Assembly (NCBI GenBank): GCA_020099315.1 | Contig: CP083650.1 | Coordinates: 992,001 to 1,056,000, forward strand | Direction: 5' to 3' | DNA length: 64,000 nucleotides | Source of the DNA: Citrobacter europaeus | Lineage (GTDB): Bacteria > Pseudomonadota > Gammaproteobacteria > Enterobacterales > Enterobacteriaceae | Shown here: piece after piece, positions 17,012 through 25,752 of the stretch | Layout: the number at the start of each line of letters is the position of its first letter | Numbering within the stretch: the stretch's first letter is position 1 | Position numbers and translations under genes: made by a program | The notes under the pieces: generated by a model | The model's database searches: none | Told to the model about the DNA's origin: nothing | Seen by the model: only the letters and a program-made list of their open reading frames with translations

Positions 17012-17314
17012 TTAAGCAACAGTCGGATTTACCACGTCATCCATCAGTATGTAACGTGCTTCCTGGCGTGAGTATTGATCGATTAACGGTACAAGTCGTC
17101 GGAAATGTTCGCTGGCACAATGTTCATCGAGAGCCGCGTGGTTTGGCCATTCTTCGATAAAAACAAAATGGCCCGGATCTTTTTCATCAATATAGAGGTC
17201 ATATGCAATGCACTGCGGTTCTTTCTTCGTTGCCGATATTAGCTCACGATACAAAGGGAGAACGGTTTCAATGAACTCAGGTTTGATGAAATCTTCGGCA
17301 ATGACCTTTAACAT
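17012..17314 (-). CDS. Putative quinol monooxygenase (ABM domain), 100 aa
   Basis: Compact ferredoxin-like ABM fold protein of the YgiN type. MLKVIAEDFIKPE opens the first strand, FVFIEEWPNHAALDEHCAS is the hallmark middle segment, and HFRRLVPLI follows. Such cofactor-free enzymes act as dimers on quinols or related aromatics. The start is set by a strong AGGAGG 4 bases before the ATG at 17314; the ATG 30 bases upstream has no ribosome site. It is transcribed in the same direction as the VOC gene, but 135 bp separate them, so they may be independent. Confidence 0.82.
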   Translation of the reverse strand: MLKVIAEDFIKPEFIETVLPLYRELISATKKEPQCIAYDLYIDEKDPGHFVFIEEWPNHAALDEHCASEHFRRLVPLIDQYSRQEARYILMDDVVNPTVA

Positions 17315-17669
17315 GCAGCCTCCTGGCAGAAAATGAATGCACACTATGCGATGAAGATATATTTAGGGCAAGACGTCACAGTGTTATTTTGGTCAGCGAG
17401 TGAGTTATTCCAGCTATCAATCAGATGATCCGCAAATCGTAAAGGCCGATCCCGGCCAGCGGTGCTTAAGCACTCATTCGGTTGTATGAGCGGGGAGATA
17501 CGGTTCCCACTTCCGGGTGAGCGTCAGCCGACGACCACGTTGCCAGAGTTTATATAAAGTCTGGCAACGGAGGTGTTATGAGCTGGCGGCCCTTTTTGTA
17601 TTTGATTATTAATCCTCACCCGATATTAAGCGCCCGGCGTGGTCATCTGCGTCTGGTGCAGGGTTGACT

Positions 17670-17698
17670 TTGCATTCTGTTAACAAACGCGGTATAAC
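17670..17698 (+). promoter_or_regulatory. Predicted sigma-70 promoter of mmuPM
   Basis: TTGCAT and TATAAC separated by 17 bases. The predicted start of transcription falls just before the Met boxes at 17710. Confidence 0.6.
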
Positions 17699-17709
17699 AA
17701 ACCTTCTTT

Positions 17710-17741
17710 GGATGTTTAGATGTCCATACGTTTAGAAGGTC
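17710..17741 (+). promoter_or_regulatory. MetJ operator (four contiguous Met boxes) before mmuP
   Basis: Four adjoining 8-mers, GGATGTTT, AGATGTCC, ATACGTTT and AGAAGGTC, resemble the Met-box consensus AGACGTCT. The two central ones fit best. MetJ bound with S-adenosylmethionine would repress mmuPM. The last box contains the mmuP Shine-Dalgarno (AGAAGG), so the operator spans the translation start region. Confidence 0.75.
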
Positions 17742-17743
17742 AT

Positions 17744-19147
17744 ATGCAAACAACACAACAAAATGCGCCACTGAAGCGCACAATGAAAACGCGTCACCTG
17801 ATTATGCTCTCCTTAGGCGGCGTGATTGGCACAGGGTTATTCTTTAATACCGGGTACATCATCTCCACCACCGGAGCGGCGGGAACGCTGCTGGCCTATC
17901 TGATTGGTGCGCTGGTGGTCTGGCTGGTTATGCAGTGTCTGGGCGAACTGTCGGTGGCGATGCCGGAGACGGGGGCGTTTCACGTCTATGCTGCGCGCTA
18001 TCTTGGCCCGGCAACGGGGTATACCGTGGCCTGGCTTTACTGGCTGACCTGGACCGTGGCGCTGGGTTCGAGTTTTACCGCCGCCGGATTTTGTATGCAG
18101 TACTGGTTTCCACAGGTGCCGGTATGGGTTTGGTGTGTGTTGTTCTGCGTGATTATTTTTGGCCTGAACGTTATCTCCACGCGCTTTTTTGCCGAAGGGG
18201 AGTTCTGGTTCTCGCTGGTAAAAGTTGTCACTATCATCGCCTTTATCATCCTCGGTGGGGCGGCGATTTTCGGTTTTATCCCGATGCAGGATGGTTCCCC
18301 CGCGCCGGGGCTGAGTAACATCACGGCAGAAGGCTGGTTCCCGCACGGCGGCTTACCGATCCTGATGACTATGGTGGCAGTGAACTTTGCTTTTTCGGGC
18401 ACCGAGCTTATCGGCATTGCCGCGGGTGAAACAGAAAACCCGCGCAAGGTTATCCCGGTGGCGATTCGTACCACCATCGCGCGGCTGATTATTTTCTTTA
18501 TTGGCACCGTGTTTGTGCTGGCAGCGCTGATCCCGATGCAGCAGGCGGGCGTGGAGAAAAGCCCGTTTGTGCTGGTGTTTGAGAAAGTAGGGATTCCGTA
18601 CGCCGCCGATATTTTTAACTTCGTGATTCTGACGGCCATCCTGTCTGCGGCGAACTCCGGGCTGTACGCTTCCGGGCGCATGCTGTGGTCGCTGTCGAAT
18701 GAACGTACGCTGCCAGCCTGTTTTGCCCGAGTGACGAAAAACGGTGTGCCGCTGACGGCACTGTCGGTCAGTATGCTCGGCGGCGTGCTGGCGTTGTTTT
18801 CCAGTGTGGTGGCTCCGGATACGGTATTTGTTGCGCTGTCGGCAATCTCCGGATTTGCGGTGGTGGCGGTGTGGCTGAGCATATGCGCCTCGCATTTTGT
18901 TTTTCGCCGCCGTCATCTGCAACAAGGTAAGGCATTGAGTGAATTACATTATCGTGCGCCGTGGTATCCGCTGGTGCCGGTATTAGGTTTTGTGCTGTGC
19001 CTGGTGGCCTGTGTAGGGCTGGCATTCGATCCAGCGCAGAGAATTGCGTTGTGGTGCGGGTTACCGTTTGTCGCGGTGTGCTATGGTGCTTATTTCCTTA
19101 CTCAACCCCGTAACGCAAAACAGGAGCCAGAACATGTCGCAGAATAA
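17744..19147 (+). CDS. mmuP: S-methylmethionine permease, 467 aa
   Basis: Amino-acid/polyamine/organocation transporter of the AAT family with about 12 membrane helices. It starts with MQTTQQNAPLKRTMKTRHL, and the first helix carries the substrate-binding GGVIGTGLF motif. It imports S-methylmethionine as a methyl donor for homocysteine. The start at 17744 is chosen because AGAAGG lies 5 bases upstream and the length equals that of the E. coli protein. The ATG at 17720 lies inside the MetJ operator. It overlaps mmuM by 14 bp, so the two are translationally linked. Confidence 0.97.
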   Translation: MQTTQQNAPLKRTMKTRHLIMLSLGGVIGTGLFFNTGYIISTTGAAGTLLAYLIGALVVWLVMQCLGELSVAMPETGAFHVYAARYLGPATGYTVAWLYWLTWTVALGSSFTAAGFCMQYWFPQVPVWVWCVLFCVIIFGLNVISTRFFAEGEFWFSLVKVVTIIAFIILGGAAIFGFIPMQDGSPAPGLSNITAEGWFPHGGLPILMTMVAVNFAFSGTELIGIAAGETENPRKVIPVAIRTTIARLIIFFIGTVFVLAALIPMQQAGVEKSPFVLVFEKVGIPYAADIFNFVILTAILSAANSGLYASGRMLWSLSNERTLPACFARVTKNGVPLTALSVSMLGGVLALFSSVVAPDTVFVALSAISGFAVVAVWLSICASHFVFRRRHLQQGKALSELHYRAPWYPLVPVLGFVLCLVACVGLAFDPAQRIALWCGLPFVAVCYGAYFLTQPRNAKQEPEHVAE

Positions 19148-20066
19148 TCCGTTACGCGCTCTCCTTGATAAACAGGATGTCCTGTTGCTGGATGGCGCGA
19201 TGGCGACGGAGCTGGAAGCGCGAGGGTGTAACTTAGCCGACAGCCTGTGGTCAGCCAAAGTGCTGGTAGAAAACCCGGAGCTTATCCGCGAAGTTCATCT
19301 TGACTATTACCGGGCGGGGGCGCAATGCGCGATCACCGCCAGCTATCAGGCGACGCCGGCGGGCTTTGCCGCGCGAGGTCTGGATGAAGCGCAGTCGAAA
19401 GCGCTGATTGGCAAAAGCGTGGAGTTGGCGCGTAAAGCCCGTGAAGCATATCTGGCAGAGAACCCGCAGGCGGGCACGCTGCTGGTGGCGGGATCCGTCG
19501 GGCCTTACGGCGCGTATCTGGCGGATGGCTCTGAATACCGTGGCGATTATCAGTGCAGCGCCGAGGCGTTCCAGGCGTTTCATCGCCCGCGCGTGGAAGC
19601 CTTGCTGGATGCCGGGGCCGATCTGCTGGCCTGTGAAACCCTGCCAAATTTTGCCGAAATTCGCGCACTGGCTGAGTTGTTGACCGCGTATCCGCGTGCG
19701 CGGGCATGGTTCTCGTTTACCCTGCGCGACAGCGAGCACCTGAGCGACGGTACGCCGCTGTGCGACGTGGTCGCTTTCCTTGAGCAATATCCGCAGGTGG
19801 TGGCGTTAGGCATTAACTGCATTGCGCTGGAGAACACCACTGCCGCGTTGCAGTATTTACACAGCTTAACGACGCTGCCGCTGGTGGTGTATCCGAACTC
19901 GGGCGAGCATTACGATGCGGTGAGCAAAACCTGGCACCATCACGGTGAGCATTGCGCGCAGCTGGCGGATTATCTGCCGCAGTGGCAGGCCGCAGGCGCA
20001 AGGTTGATTGGCGGATGCTGTCGCACCACGCCTGCGGATATTGCCGCGCTAAAAGCGCGAAGCTGA
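19134..20066 (+). CDS. mmuM: Homocysteine S-methyltransferase, 310 aa
   Basis: Zn-dependent enzyme that transfers a methyl group from S-methylmethionine (or S-adenosylmethionine) to homocysteine, giving methionine. Visible family features are LLLDGAMATELEARG near the N terminus, the first zinc-ligand Cys in GINCIALEN (mid-protein), and the paired zinc-ligand cysteines in GGCCRTTP near the C terminus. The ATG at 19134 lies within the end of mmuP and gives exactly the known length. With mmuP it forms a closed two-gene methionine-salvage operon under the predicted MetJ sites. Confidence 0.97.
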   Translation: MSQNNPLRALLDKQDVLLLDGAMATELEARGCNLADSLWSAKVLVENPELIREVHLDYYRAGAQCAITASYQATPAGFAARGLDEAQSKALIGKSVELARKAREAYLAENPQAGTLLVAGSVGPYGAYLADGSEYRGDYQCSAEAFQAFHRPRVEALLDAGADLLACETLPNFAEIRALAELLTAYPRARAWFSFTLRDSEHLSDGTPLCDVVAFLEQYPQVVALGINCIALENTTAALQYLHSLTTLPLVVYPNSGEHYDAVSKTWHHHGEHCAQLADYLPQWQAAGARLIGGCCRTTPADIAALKARS

Positions 20067-20077
20067 GAGTTTATCGG

Positions 20078-20140
20078 GCCTACATCGTTCACTGTAGGCG
20101 CTGATAAGCACAGCGCCATGCGGCACAAATCATGCCGCAT
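20078..20140. repeat. REP-like hairpins between mmuM and afuC
   Basis: GCCTAC/GTAGGC (20078-20099) and ATGCGGCA/TGCCGCAT (20118-20140) are inverted repeats in REP/BIME style. The second overlaps the end of afuC. They sit between the convergent genes and could end or stabilise both transcripts. Confidence 0.6.
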
Positions 20141-21176
20141 CCGCCAGGACAAACATGCCGTACGGGTGGATTTCGAGGTAATACTGCTCGCCGACGTCCG
20201 GCTGCAGACGCGTAGCATTGACCTGCAATAAAATCTCCTGCCCGTGCCACTCCACCGTGACCTCATACTGGGGTCCCATATACGCGACGTGGCGGATCAC
20301 GCAGCGCTGACTCTCTTCACCGCGATCGCTGAGCGTGATCGCTTCCGGACGCACGCCGACCATGCCTTCACCTTGTGTACCAAAGTGCAGCGGGCGCGGC
20401 AGATGATAGCCGTAGATATCAACGTATTTGTCGCTGAAGGTAGCCGGGAACAGGTTGGCATCGCCCATAAAGCTCGCCATAAAACGGGAGGCGGGCTGGC
20501 GATAGAGATCCTGCGGTGAGCCGATCTGCATGATGTGTCCTTTGTTCATCACCAACACGGTATCAGAAACCGCAAAGGCTTCGCTCTGATCGTGGGTGAC
20601 GTACAGCGAGGTGATATCAAACTGCTTTTGCAGTTCGCGGATCTTGTCGCGCATGCTGCGACGCAGGTTGGCGTCGAGGTTACTTAACGGCTCATCAAAC
20701 AGCAGCACTTTCGGTTTGAGGATCAACGCGCGGGCCAGCGCCACGCGCTGTTGCTGCCCGCCGGAAATCTGATCGACAAAGCGGTCTTCGAAACCCTCCA
20801 GATCCACCATCGCCAGTGCCTCTTTGACGCGAGCTTTCACCTCTGCGCGCGACACGCCGAGCATCTTCAGGCCATAACCGACGTTCTCCCCCAGCGACAT
20901 ATGCGGGAACAGGGCATAGGACTGAAACACCATACAGATATCACGCTGCTGAATAGAGCGATGAGTGACGTCTTCGCCATCAATGTAAATCTGTCCTTCG
21001 CTCGGTTTTTCCAGCCCGGCGACCAGGCGCAATATGGTGGTTTTGCCGCAGCCGGATGGGCCGAGCAGGGTCACCATTTGCCCCTGCGGGATGGTGAGGT
21101 TGATATTGTCTATTACCGTATTACTGCCAAATCGTTTAGTGACGTTGCGCAGTTCAACGAAATTTTTCTGAGTCAT
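20130..21176 (-). CDS. afuC: ABC importer ATPase AfuC, 348 aa
   Basis: CUT1/Fbp-type nucleotide-binding subunit. Seen: Walker A GPSGCGKTT, Q-loop in VFQSYALFPH, signature ISGGQQQRVALARAL, Walker B VLLFDEPLSNLD and the switch His in YVTHDQSEAF, followed by a C-terminal TOBE-like regulatory domain (from about residue 240). It powers uptake through AfuB. It is often annotated as ferric-iron transport, but AfuABC homologues in enteric pathogens have been shown to import hexose phosphates, and the upstream Uhp-like genes fit that better. The ATG at 21176 has GGAG 7 bases before it; the one 12 bases upstream does not. It lies 11 bp after afuB. Confidence 0.93.
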   Translation of the reverse strand: MTQKNFVELRNVTKRFGSNTVIDNINLTIPQGQMVTLLGPSGCGKTTILRLVAGLEKPSEGQIYIDGEDVTHRSIQQRDICMVFQSYALFPHMSLGENVGYGLKMLGVSRAEVKARVKEALAMVDLEGFEDRFVDQISGGQQQRVALARALILKPKVLLFDEPLSNLDANLRRSMRDKIRELQKQFDITSLYVTHDQSEAFAVSDTVLVMNKGHIMQIGSPQDLYRQPASRFMASFMGDANLFPATFSDKYVDIYGYHLPRPLHFGTQGEGMVGVRPEAITLSDRGEESQRCVIRHVAYMGPQYEVTVEWHGQEILLQVNATRLQPDVGEQYYLEIHPYGMFVLADAA

Positions 21177-21187
21177 AGTGCGCTCCA

Positions 21188-23266
21188 TTACGCCTGGTTT
21201 TTGGCTTTTGAACGGGAGGTACGTGATTCACCGATCAGCCAGTCAAAGATGAAAATAATCGCCAGCATCACCACGATCAGAATGGAACCGTAGGCAATCG
21301 CCACGCCGTATTCGCCGTCTTCCACGCGGTTCAGGATGTAGGCCGTCGCCACGCGGGTATCCGGGGTGACGAGGAACACAATGGCGCTGACGGTGGTAAT
21401 GGCGCGCACAAAGCTGTAAATCAACGCCGAGAGGATCGCCGGGCGCAGCAGCGGCAGCAGAATGTGTGTAATGGTGCGCAGAGAACCGGCGCGCAGGCTG
21501 AGCGAGGCTTCATCGAGCGATTTATCGATTTGGCCTAAGCCCGCGATACCCGCCCGGATACCGACCGGGACGTTACGCATCACCATCGAGATGATCACGA
21601 TGGCGGCGGTGCCGGTGAGATACACCGGGGCGCTGTTAAAGGCCAGAATGTACGACACGCCCGCGACGGTGCCCGGAACGGCAAAGCACAGCATAGTGGT
21701 GAACTCGATGGTCTTTTTGCCTTTAAACTGCTGGCGCACCACAATCCACGCGATCAGCAGACCGAAAATCGCGGTGATCGGCGCGGCAATCCCGGCGTAG
21801 AGCAGGGTGTCGAGCAGTGAAGGCCACGCGCCGTCGCTCATCCCCTGACCGAACAGTTTGGTAAAGTTCGCCAGCGTCAGGGTGTAGTCCACGCCCCAGT
21901 TGACGGTGAAACTGCCGTAGAAAATGCTGCCGTAGAGCAGGGCGTTAAAGGCAATCCACACCGCCAGCAGTGCGACCACGCTCCACACCAGCGTGACTGG
22001 TAGCGGCTGCACGTCGCCCCGGTAGGATTTACCGGAAACGGTGACGTACGAGCGTTTACCAATCCACATATACTGCACGCAGAACACCAGCAGCGAGAAC
22101 AGTAGCAGGAAGGCACCCAGCGTACTGGCGGCCTGGTAGTCGAGCTGCGAACCGGTGATGTAGAAGTAAATTTGCGTAGCCAGCACGTCGAAGTTACCGC
22201 CGAGCACCAGCGGGTTGCTAAAGTCGGCCAGCGACTGCACCACCACAATTAAAAAGGCGTTCGCCAGCGCCGGTTTCAGCAGCGGGACAAACACGCCGTT
22301 AAAGGTCTGCCAGCGGCTGGCGCGCAGGGTATATGACGCCTCTTCCAGCGATGGATGAATAGTTTTGATTGCTCCATCGAGGATCATAAACGCCATTGGC
22401 GTAAAGGCCAGCACCTGCGCCAGCCAGATACCAGTAAAACCATACAGCCAGTTGGTGTTGGTTAAACCAAACCATTCGACCATAAATTCGGTGATGTAAC
22501 CGGAGCGTCCCATCATCAGCGTGACGCCTAAACCGACGACAAACGGCGGAGTGACGATCGGCAAAATCGAGAAAATACGTCCGATGATGGCGCTGCGTCT
22601 GGCGATACGAGTGGTATAGATAGCCAGTACCAGACCAAAGAAGGTACAGCCGACGCCGACGGCAATCGACAGCATAATTGAGTTGAGGATCACCTGAATG
22701 ATATGCGCTTGCGACAGCACATTCATAAACGCCAGCGGGGCAAATTCTCCGGCGTCGTTGGTGAACATCGGAATGAAAATGGCGATGCTCGGCCAGACGA
22801 TAAAAATACCGATCAGAGCGACTATCGCGGTGAGCGAGCCGATGACGAAACGGTCGCCGCCCAGCCATTCCAGGCGAGTGAGCGCCAGGGTCATGATTGC
22901 GCCAAGTGCCACAAACAACACGATGGTGGCATAGCCTAAGCCGCGGCCCTCGAGGGTGGCGCTGGCGACGATAAAGGCCATACAGAAAAATGCCCATCCC
23001 GCGTCAAGATAATGGCGGTTGCGCTGCTCGCGTCTGGCTTCATGGAATGGACGCACCAGCAACAGGCTTGGCAGCAGATACCAGAGCCAACTGATATTGA
23101 ACTGTGACCAGCCGTAGGCGGCGAGTATTTCTTCGCGCGTGGACTCCAGCAGACCATAGTCCAGGCTCCAGCTCGGAAGCAGGGCAAACGCCAGCCAGCC
23201 GAGCAAAACCCAAAGGAATATCGCATCCCGTTTTTTCACGGGATGGAGTGCAAGTGTGTGTGACAT
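21188..23266 (-). CDS. afuB: ABC importer double permease AfuB, 692 aa
   Basis: Inner-membrane permease made of two fused Binding-protein-dependent-transport domains, so a single chain forms the channel. An N-terminal group of helices (to about residue 150) is followed by two copies of the EAA coupling loop. One is near EEASYTLRASRWQTF and the other near DEASLSLRAGSLRTI, each contacting one AfuC subunit. The start at 23266 (MSHTLALHPVKKRD) gives the family length. A REP-like hairpin lies in the 68-bp gap to afuA, and afuC follows 11 bp later. Confidence 0.93.
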   Translation of the reverse strand: MSHTLALHPVKKRDAIFLWVLLGWLAFALLPSWSLDYGLLESTREEILAAYGWSQFNISWLWYLLPSLLLVRPFHEARREQRNRHYLDAGWAFFCMAFIVASATLEGRGLGYATIVLFVALGAIMTLALTRLEWLGGDRFVIGSLTAIVALIGIFIVWPSIAIFIPMFTNDAGEFAPLAFMNVLSQAHIIQVILNSIMLSIAVGVGCTFFGLVLAIYTTRIARRSAIIGRIFSILPIVTPPFVVGLGVTLMMGRSGYITEFMVEWFGLTNTNWLYGFTGIWLAQVLAFTPMAFMILDGAIKTIHPSLEEASYTLRASRWQTFNGVFVPLLKPALANAFLIVVVQSLADFSNPLVLGGNFDVLATQIYFYITGSQLDYQAASTLGAFLLLFSLLVFCVQYMWIGKRSYVTVSGKSYRGDVQPLPVTLVWSVVALLAVWIAFNALLYGSIFYGSFTVNWGVDYTLTLANFTKLFGQGMSDGAWPSLLDTLLYAGIAAPITAIFGLLIAWIVVRQQFKGKKTIEFTTMLCFAVPGTVAGVSYILAFNSAPVYLTGTAAIVIISMVMRNVPVGIRAGIAGLGQIDKSLDEASLSLRAGSLRTITHILLPLLRPAILSALIYSFVRAITTVSAIVFLVTPDTRVATAYILNRVEDGEYGVAIAYGSILIVVMLAIIFIFDWLIGESRTSRSKAKNQA

Positions 23267-23285
23267 AGCGTTTCCGGTAATCCAG

Positions 23286-23315
23286 GCCGGGTAAGGCGTT
23301 TGCGCCACACCCGGC
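23286..23315. repeat. REP-like hairpin between afuA and afuB
   Basis: GCCGGGT ... ACCCGGC with an inner GGCG/CGCC pairing, as in enterobacterial REP units. It lies inside the operon, downstream of afuA, where such hairpins commonly protect the upstream message. Confidence 0.65.
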
Positions 23316-23334
23316 AAATGAACGTAACGTGGGC

Positions 23335-24366
23335 TTATTTACCCATCTTAACTTCGCTAACCCACTTATTGATCAACGCCTTACGTACGTCGGTCGAGCC
23401 GTACTTATCCATGTCGTAATTGATAAGCTTCAGGTCGTCGAGCTTCAGTGAGTTAGGAGAGGTCTCGGCGGTGGTGTTGGTCAGGATCTGATAGGATTTG
23501 CCTTTCTTCCACGCCAGCTCCTGTGCGTCTTTCGACAGCACCCAGTCAACGAACAGTTTGGCGTTGTCGGCGTTGCGCGCGCCTTTCAGGATGCTTACGC
23601 CGCCAATTTCATAGCCAGTACCTTCGCATGGGGAGATTAGCTCCAGCGGCGCGCCCTGTTCTTTCTCCAGCGAGTAGTCGTGCAGGAAACCGATGCCGAT
23701 AGCCGTTTCGCCACGAGCGGCGTTACGCGCCGGGGCAATGCCGGATTTGGTGTACTGGGAGACGTTGGCGTTGAGCTGTTTCAGGTAGTCAAAAGCCTGA
23801 TCTTCACCCCATAGCTGGGCAAAGGTCGCCAGCGCGGTGTAGGCGGTACCAGAGCTTTGCGGGTCAGCAATCTGAATTTCGCCTTTGTATTCCGGTTTGG
23901 TCAGATCCTTCCAGCATTTTGGTACCGGCAGGTTTTTCTCTTTCAGGCGCTGGGTATTGACGCCAAAGCCCAGAATCCCGACGTAAACCGCCGAAGAGAG
24001 GTTACCTTTTACCTTCGCGGGATCGCGGAATTTCTCCATAATCTGCTCGAGGTTTGGTGATTTATACGGCTGCAGCAGGCCCATTTCACCGGCCTGAGAC
24101 TGCGGATCCAGCGTACCGCCGTACCATACATCCGCCTGCGGGTTTTTCTTCTCGGCATCGACTTTCGCCAGCGTACTGCCCGAGCCGTTACGAATGAATG
24201 AAGTTTTCACATCATATTTTTCACCGAAGGCTTTGGTTTCGGTTTCGCACATCTCGTTGGTGGCGCTGCAATACACCACCAGACGACCCTGTGCCTGGGC
24301 TGCGTTGCTGAAAGCCGCCAGCGTCAGAGCGGAAGCAATCAGGGTAGAGGTAAGCGTCAGTTTCAT
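23335..24366 (-). CDS. afuA: Periplasmic sugar-phosphate binding protein AfuA, 343 aa
   Basis: Solute-binding protein of the AfuA/FbpA type with a cleavable signal peptide (MKLTLTSTLIASALTLAAFS, cleavage after NAAQA near residue 25). GRLVVYCSATNEMCE opens the mature protein, and WYGGTLDPQSQAGEMG follows in lobe 1. It delivers ligand to AfuBC. Known work on AfuA homologues (Actinobacillus, EHEC, Citrobacter rodentium) identifies hexose- and heptose-phosphates as ligands rather than iron. This gene inherits that function by homology. The start codon overlaps the stop of the preceding UhpC-like gene (ATGA), so translation is coupled to the sensory module. Confidence 0.93.
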   Translation of the reverse strand: MKLTLTSTLIASALTLAAFSNAAQAQGRLVVYCSATNEMCETETKAFGEKYDVKTSFIRNGSGSTLAKVDAEKKNPQADVWYGGTLDPQSQAGEMGLLQPYKSPNLEQIMEKFRDPAKVKGNLSSAVYVGILGFGVNTQRLKEKNLPVPKCWKDLTKPEYKGEIQIADPQSSGTAYTALATFAQLWGEDQAFDYLKQLNANVSQYTKSGIAPARNAARGETAIGIGFLHDYSLEKEQGAPLELISPCEGTGYEIGGVSILKGARNADNAKLFVDWVLSKDAQELAWKKGKSYQILTNTTAETSPNSLKLDDLKLINYDMDKYGSTDVRKALINKWVSEVKMGK

Positions 24367-25667
24367 TGTTTTATCCTTTGACTGAGAGAAGGGGTAATGC
24401 CCGCAATGAGCAGAGGCATCAGCAATAAACCCATAAAGACAGCGGCAACCGAGAGCAAACTGAACATTCCCGACCAGCCGTAATGTTCTATGACCAGCGA
24501 CAGCGGCCAACCCGCCAACGCGGCCCCCAGATAGGCGAACAGCCCGAGAAAACCGGTAATTGAACCTGCCGCCGCTTTGTGTCCGCATTCAACGGCTGCG
24601 AGGCCAATTAGCATCTGTGGGCCAAACACAAAAAAGCCCACGGTAAAGAAACACACTGCCAGTAGCGCGTAGTGGTGTACCGGCGCCAGCCACAGCGCGG
24701 CGACGGACACCATCAGTCCCAGCGTGAACAGTAAAATCATCGGCGCACGCTGACCGCTGAACAGCAGATCCGATCCCCATCCGGCAAACAGCGCCCCCAG
24801 CAAGCCGCCGACTTCAAACAACATCACCGTGGCATTGGCGCTGAGCAGATTCACGCCGTGGCTTTCCGTCAGCCAGATGTTGCCCCAGTCGTTGAGCGCA
24901 ATGCGAATCAGATAGACCAACACATACGACACGCCGAGCAACCAGATCATCGGGTTTTTCAGCATGGTGGTGCGTAACATTTGCCACAGCCCCATCGGCG
25001 GGCTTTGCTGCTCCTGACGCAGTTCCAGCGGGTCATGACGCCATTCCCCAACCGTAGGTAATCCTTCTTCCCGGGGAGTGCCTTTCAATTGCAGAGTGAG
25101 CCAGATTCCCAGTGCCATGCTGATTATCCCCGGTGCCAGCATGGCTGCCTGCCAGCCCCACCAGTGGGCGGCAAAAGCGCTAATCAGCGGGATAATGGCG
25201 CCACCGATATTGATCGACATATTCCAGCAGCCCCACCAGAATCCGCGTTCGTTGCGCGAGTACCAATGGGTCAGCAGGCGGGCGCAGGGCGGCCAGCCCC
25301 AGCCCTGAAAAAATCCGTTCAGCGTCCAGACCACCAGCAGCAGCGTCAGTGATTCACCAAAGGCGAACAGCACGTTTAAAACGCCGGTGGCAAACAGGCC
25401 AATCCCCATAAACGCGCGCTGTCCGTGGCTGTCGTGCCACAGCCCGGCAGTAAATTTCGACAGACCATAGGTCAGATAAAACAGTGACCCGAGCAGGCCG
25501 ATATCGCCCTTATCCAGACCCAGGTCCGTTTGTAGCGCCGGGAGGACGTAGTTAACGCTTTTGCGCGTCAAATAAAATGCGGCGTAGCCTATCACCATAC
25601 ACATCAGCAGCCGGGGGCGTAGCGCTCGGTATTGTTGGTCTGTTTCGCTGGTTGAGCGTGCGTGCAT
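24363..25667 (-). CDS. UhpC-like membrane sensor/antiporter (MFS, OPA family), 434 aa
   Basis: Organophosphate:phosphate antiporter-family protein with about 12 helices. LTRKSVNYVLPAL in helix 1, GLSKFTAGLWHDSHGQR between helices 2 and 3, and NGFFQGWGWPPCARLLTHW in helix 4 are hallmarks of the UhpT/UhpC/GlpT group. The immediately upstream UhpB/UhpA-like genes suggest it is the sugar-phosphate receptor that switches on the kinase, as UhpC does for uhpT, and not mainly a transporter. Its own transport activity cannot be excluded. It lies 85 bp after the kinase gene and its stop overlaps the afuA start. Confidence 0.88.
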   Translation of the reverse strand: MHARSTSETDQQYRALRPRLLMCMVIGYAAFYLTRKSVNYVLPALQTDLGLDKGDIGLLGSLFYLTYGLSKFTAGLWHDSHGQRAFMGIGLFATGVLNVLFAFGESLTLLLVVWTLNGFFQGWGWPPCARLLTHWYSRNERGFWWGCWNMSINIGGAIIPLISAFAAHWWGWQAAMLAPGIISMALGIWLTLQLKGTPREEGLPTVGEWRHDPLELRQEQQSPPMGLWQMLRTTMLKNPMIWLLGVSYVLVYLIRIALNDWGNIWLTESHGVNLLSANATVMLFEVGGLLGALFAGWGSDLLFSGQRAPMILLFTLGLMVSVAALWLAPVHHYALLAVCFFTVGFFVFGPQMLIGLAAVECGHKAAAGSITGFLGLFAYLGAALAGWPLSLVIEHYGWSGMFSLLSVAAVFMGLLLMPLLIAGITPSLSQRIKQ

Positions 25668-25752
25668 GGCAGTCTCCGTTTGTGCTGACTATAGGAAAGT
25701 GAAAGCAAAAGGGGATGAGAGAAAGTCCGCAGTGACTAAGACTTTTTCCTGG

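Larger units (their letters stand above)
17315..17743. other. Gap of 429 bp: hairpin, 29-codon ORF candidate and mmuP promoter
   Basis: A perfect 9-bp hairpin (GTTGCCAGA 17539-17547 / TCTGGCAAC 17560-17568) directly precedes GGAGGTG and an ATG at 17578. The resulting ORF (17578-17667) encodes 29 residues beginning MSWRPFLYLIINPHP. The 80 bases before the hairpin contain other paired-looking runs (GGCCGATCCCGGCC, GCTTAAGC, GGGGAG). I recognise no known RNA family with certainty. The rightmost 75 bases hold the mmuP promoter and operator, listed separately. Confidence 0.45.

Noticed and set aside
18037..18925. 281- and 190-codon - strand frames opposite mmuP
   Set aside because: Antisense shadows of a well-recognised permease gene.
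17744..21176. Prophage origin of the mmuPM-afuC segment, because in E. coli K-12 these genes lie by the CP4-6 element
   Set aside because: No integrase, tRNA attachment site or phage gene is visible here, and the block is continuous with uhp-like and tau genes.
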